64,000 nucleotides of DNA from the NCBI RefSeq assembly GCF_049800955.1, contig NZ_JBNAGA010000002.1, forward strand, positions 186,001 to 250,000. The letters are read 5' to 3'. Every line of letters begins with the position of its first letter. Position 1 is the stretch's first letter. Of this stretch, positions 61,153-64,000 are shown piece by piece. This DNA comes from JAKVBH01 sp049800955. GTDB taxonomy: Bacteria; Pseudomonadota; Alphaproteobacteria; Rhodobacterales; Rhodobacteraceae. The translations under genes and the position numbers were made by a program. The notes beneath the pieces were generated by a model. That model ran no database searches, had not been told where the DNA came from, and was given only the letters and a program-made list of their open reading frames with translations.

Positions 61153-62019
61153 GTGGAAAGGTGGCCCTTGGAACAGCGGATTTTCAGGATTGAGAGCTAC
61201 CTGCGCGACGACGAGTCGTTTCATTTTCTGCGCAAACCGTTGCTGCCGGACCCGCCGCGTATTCTGCACATGCATGACTACTATGAGCTCTTTCTGGTCG
61301 AGCATGGCAGCCTGAAGCATTTCATAAATGGTGAGGTTGAACGGCTGCAACGCGGCGACATGATCTTCATACGCCCCCAGGATTGTCATGCGCTGCAGGC
61401 AGGGCCCGAGGGCTGCACGATCCTCAACGTGATGTTCCGGGCCGAGACCGCCGAGCATTTGCTCAGCCGCTATGGCGCCGATGTTGCGGGACGGTTTTTC
61501 TGGAAAGAGAGCGGCCAGCCCGTTCGGGTGGCCCTGGGCGGCGCGACATTGGAGCGGGCGGTCAATGTCTCGTTAGGGTTGCAGACATCTCACCGGACGC
61601 TGGCGCGGATCGAGCAATATCTCCTGTCGATCTTTCTCAATGTCGTGCCCCATGTGGCCCATTTGAGTCAGGGCGCGCCCGGCTGGTTGATCCAGGCCTG
61701 CCATGCCGCGCAATCGCCAGAGGTGTTCTCGAAAGGGGCTGCAGGCTTCATCGCCGCCGCGGGGCGCGGCCATGAACATGTGTGTCGCCAAACGGCGTTG
61801 CATCTCGGGCTGTCTCCCACAGCTTTTGTCAACAGGGTGCGGATGCAACATGCCGCGCAGCGCCTCGGCGAGGGGCATCGCACGATTGACGAGATTGCGC
61901 AGGAGTGCGGGATCTCGAACATCAGTCATTTCTATAAACTGTTTCGGGCGCATTACGGCACGACCCCGCGCACTTACCGTGTGCGCCATCACCGGGATCC
62001 GGTACAGGGCCATGCGTGA
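61153..62019 (+). CDS. AraC family regulator
   Basis: A 288-residue regulator with an N-terminal cupin (HMHDYYELFLVEHGSLKHF, then RGDMIFIRPQDCHAL) for sugar or acid binding and a C-terminal double helix-turn-helix with IDEIAQECGISNISHFYKLFRAHYGTTPRTYR. Start taken as GTG at 61153; a TTG at 61168 is possible. It diverges from and probably controls the transporter-mannosidase operon. Confidence 0.87.
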   Translation: MERWPLEQRIFRIESYLRDDESFHFLRKPLLPDPPRILHMHDYYELFLVEHGSLKHFINGEVERLQRGDMIFIRPQDCHALQAGPEGCTILNVMFRAETAEHLLSRYGADVAGRFFWKESGQPVRVALGGATLERAVNVSLGLQTSHRTLARIEQYLLSIFLNVVPHVAHLSQGAPGWLIQACHAAQSPEVFSKGAAGFIAAAGRGHEHVCRQTALHLGLSPTAFVNRVRMQHAAQRLGEGHRTIDEIAQECGISNISHFYKLFRAHYGTTPRTYRVRHHRDPVQGHA

Positions 62020-62048
62020 TGGCACGGCCCTGCGTTGCGTGTCTTGGC

Positions 62049-62915
62049 TCAGGCGCGGACGAGCTTTTCGTAGCCTTCCGCGATATCGCGCACGATTGCG
62101 CCAACCTCGAAGTTGTAATTCCCGATCTGACCCACGGGCGTCACTTCAGCGGCGGTGCCCGTCAGCCAGCATTGCTCAAAGCTCTCCAGCTCTTCGGGCA
62201 TGATCACGCGCTCGTGAACCTTGATCTGGCGATCCTCTAACATGCCGATCACCGTCTGGCGGGTCAGGCCATTGAGGAAAACATCCGCCTTGGGCGTGTG
62301 CACTTCGCCGTCCTTCGTGAAGAAGATATTGGCGCCGGTGCATTCCGCCACATAGCCGCGGTAATCCATGAAGAGCGCATCGGAGCAGCCCTTGGCCTCT
62401 GCGGCGTGTTTCGACGTGGTGCAGATCATGTAGAGACCCGCCGCTTTTGCGTGCACAGGCGCGCATTCGGGGCTGGGGCGTTTCCATTTCGCGATGTCAA
62501 TCTTGGCGCCTTTGAACTTGGCATCACCGTAGTAATTGCCCCATTCCCACGCCGCGATCGCGAGCTGGACCGGGTTGCGCGCGGAAGCGACACCCATGTC
62601 TTCCCCCGCTCCGCGCCAGGCCACGGCGCGCACATAGGCATCGCTCAAGCCATTGACCGTCAGCACTTCCTGCTTGGCCGCTTCGATCTCGTCCACCGTG
62701 AAGGGGATTTCGAAATCCAGCTGCCTCGCGGAGAAATGCAGGCGCTCCGAATGCTCCCGGCTCAGAAAGATCTTGCCGTTATAGGCCCGCTCGCCCTCAA
62801 ACACGGAGGAAGCGTAGTGCATCGCATGGGTCAGGACATGGACGTTTGCCGTGCGCCAATCCACCATCTGACCATTCATCCAGATCTTGCCATCACGATC
62901 ATCATACCCGGCCAT
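62049..62915 (-). CDS. ilvE: branched-chain amino acid aminotransferase
   Basis: A 288-residue fold-type IV PLP enzyme. The conserved HYASSVFEGERAYNGKIF opens the active site, Lys157 in HAKAAGLY is the expected PLP lysine, and GYVAECTGANIFF follows. It transfers the amino group between branched-chain amino acids and 2-oxoglutarate in both biosynthesis and degradation. Convergent with the AraC gene; 149 bases separate it from the divergent petP gene. Confidence 0.92.
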   Translation of the reverse strand: MAGYDDRDGKIWMNGQMVDWRTANVHVLTHAMHYASSVFEGERAYNGKIFLSREHSERLHFSARQLDFEIPFTVDEIEAAKQEVLTVNGLSDAYVRAVAWRGAGEDMGVASARNPVQLAIAAWEWGNYYGDAKFKGAKIDIAKWKRPSPECAPVHAKAAGLYMICTTSKHAAEAKGCSDALFMDYRGYVAECTGANIFFTKDGEVHTPKADVFLNGLTRQTVIGMLEDRQIKVHERVIMPEELESFEQCWLTGTAAEVTPVGQIGNYNFEVGAIVRDIAEGYEKLVRA

Positions 62916-63064
62916 GTCTCTCTCCTACGGCTCGCTGTTTTTCAAATGTTGCGCAAAATGCGGCCGATCCGGCCATAAAGTTGCGCAGAAACTGAGCATT
63001 GCTAGCGATTCGACCTTGGAATGTCAACAACACTGACATAATGTGAGGCAAAAGGATCGAGGGC

Positions 63065-63559
63065 ATGGCAGAACGCACGGGCGAGAAGCTCCTATATCTG
63101 ACCGACGAACAATTGCGCCAAGGCATTGAGGCGATGTTCTTTGCCTATCGCGGTTTTACCGCGGATCCCGACCGCATCCTGCAGGACATGGCCTACGGGC
63201 GCGCCCACCACCGCGCGATCCACTTCATCAAGGCGCAGCCGGGTCTGACCGTGAACGCCCTGCTCACGATCCTCGGCGTGACCAAACAATCGCTGAACCG
63301 CGTACTGCGCACCCTGATCGAAGACGGGTTGGTCGAAAGTGTCGTCGGGCGCAAAGACCGGCGCGAGCGCCACCTGCATCTGACCGACGACGGGCTGGCG
63401 CTTGAAGCGCGGCTCTCCGACGCCCAGCGCATCCGGATGCGCGATGCCTATCGCACAGCAGGGCCGGAAGCGGTTGCCGGTTTTCGGCAAGTGCTGGAAG
63501 CCATGATGGACCCGGAGATGCGGGCGGCGTATACGCGATTGCGGGAGACCAAAGAATGA
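63065..63559 (+). CDS. petP: MarR family regulator, PetP type
   Basis: A 164-residue winged-helix protein, with HTH at about residues 60-100 (VNALLTILGVTKQSLNRVLRTLIEDGLVESVVGRKDRRERHLHLT). MarR proteins of this length paired with a response regulator by an ATGA overlap fit PetP-PetR, which in Rhodobacter capsulatus lie near and affect the cytochrome bc1 (petABC/fbc) genes. The overlap at 63556-63559 is exact. Confidence 0.85.
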   Translation: MAERTGEKLLYLTDEQLRQGIEAMFFAYRGFTADPDRILQDMAYGRAHHRAIHFIKAQPGLTVNALLTILGVTKQSLNRVLRTLIEDGLVESVVGRKDRRERHLHLTDDGLALEARLSDAQRIRMRDAYRTAGPEAVAGFRQVLEAMMDPEMRAAYTRLRETKE

Positions 63560-64000
63560 CAGACCCTGACGCCCATCTTCTGATCGTCGATGATGATGAA
63601 CGCATCCGCGTGCTTTTGCAGAAGTTTCTGATCCGGCACGGCTTTCTTGTGAGCGCAGCGCGCGATGCCGCCCATGCGCGGCGCATTCTCACCGGTCTTG
63701 ATTTCGACCTGATCGTTCTCGACGTGATGATGCCCGGCGAAGATGGCGTCAGTTTCACACGAAGCTACCGCGAGACCGCCGCAACGCCGATCCTGCTGCT
63801 CACCGCCAAGGGCGAAACGGAGGACCGGATCGCCGGACTGGAAGCCGGCGCAGACGATTACCTCGTGAAACCGTTTGAGCCAAAGGAACTGCTCTTGCGG
63901 ATCAACGCGATCCTGCGCCGCATGCCGGAGACCGGCGAGACAGATACCAAGCCCAAGTTTCTCGCACTGGGGCCGGTGCGCTATGATTGCGAAACCGGCG
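63556..64000 (+). CDS. petR: OmpR-type response regulator, start of PetR (cut by window end)
   Basis: The first 148 residues are a receiver domain, LLIVDDDERIRVLLQKFL with phospho-acceptor Asp56 in LIVLDVMMPGEDGVS and the lysine in YLVKPFEPKELLLRINAIL, followed by the start of a linker to a DNA-binding domain beyond the window. Paired with petP. The petABC genes would be expected nearby. Confidence 0.88.
   Translation, partial: MTDPDAHLLIVDDDERIRVLLQKFLIRHGFLVSAARDAAHARRILTGLDFDLIVLDVMMPGEDGVSFTRSYRETAATPILLLTAKGETEDRIAGLEAGADDYLVKPFEPKELLLRINAILRRMPETGETDTKPKFLALGPVRYDCETG

Noticed and set aside
1..64000. CRISPR array, tRNA, rRNA or insertion sequence
   Set aside because: No regular spacer-repeat series, no cloverleaf-like sequence and no transposase motif was noticed. 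A search with dedicated tools was not possible.

Overview
The window looks like a chromosomal segment of a marine alphaproteobacterium of the Rhodobacteraceae (Roseobacter group). The evidence is the core order acpS-lepB-rnc, a petP/petR-type MarR plus response regulator pair, a Kdo transferase/LpxK/SmpB block, DUF4170 and DUF1523 family proteins, high GC with GC-rich third positions, and many transporters and demethylating oxidoreductases for small nitrogenous osmolytes. No rRNA, tRNA, CRISPR array, integrase or insertion sequence was recognised. No gene-free gap exceeds 300 bases.

Layout. 1-1825: end of acpS, then lepB and rnc (+). 2070-2495: a SnoaL-like protein. 2731-10245 (-): a methylated-amine block with two FAD/GcvT dehydrogenases of the dimethylglycine/sarcosine dehydrogenase type around a betaine-homocysteine-type methyltransferase, then a GFA-family protein, a LysE exporter and an XRE-cupin regulator with operator-like repeats in front. 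10351-12006: free-methionine-(R)-sulfoxide reductase and a thiolase. 12096-12927: a STAS antagonist and an RsbW-like kinase. 13157-16709: gamma-glutamyltransferase-like protein, hspQ, an AEC carrier and a lipoprotein lytic transglycosylase. 16764-21904: tldE/pmbA, a CysQ-like phosphatase, DUF4170, waaA, lpxK and smpB. 21901-25040: two small membrane proteins, sseA and an aromatic aminotransferase.

25232-33077 (-) is the least explained region: a tightly packed set holding a coiled-coil protein, two large proteins of unknown function, a classical AAA+ ATPase, three small membrane proteins, and an AT-richer gene with an RDxxxxH (HEPN-like) motif joined to both neighbours by 4-base ATGA overlaps. 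It is the best candidate for an undescribed system.

33196-41966: putrescine/polyamine uptake and catabolism (potFAHI-type ABC transporter, a PuuB-like oxidase, a GntR/FCD regulator and a polyamine-type aminotransferase). A sulfotransferase-like gene sits on the opposite strand inside the transporter operon. 41998-49119: a DoeA-like M24 hydrolase divergent from a second PotABCD-type ABC operon that carries two tandem DUF1330 genes. 49235-61052 (-): a large operon of GH38 alpha-mannosidase, fused DppDF-type ATPase, two DppBC-type permeases, family-5 binding protein, two phytanoyl-CoA-dioxygenase-like proteins and an UlaG-like protein. It diverges from an AraC regulator (61153-62019) and looks like a mannoside uptake and degradation locus. 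62049-64000: ilvE-type aminotransferase, then petP and the start of petR.

Non-coding structure includes three copies of a dispersed GC-rich hairpin element (near 5204, 25126 and 54305), a pair of covarying hairpin repeats at 55544-55739, several stem-loops behind binding-protein genes, and four sets of operator-like repeats at divergent promoters.
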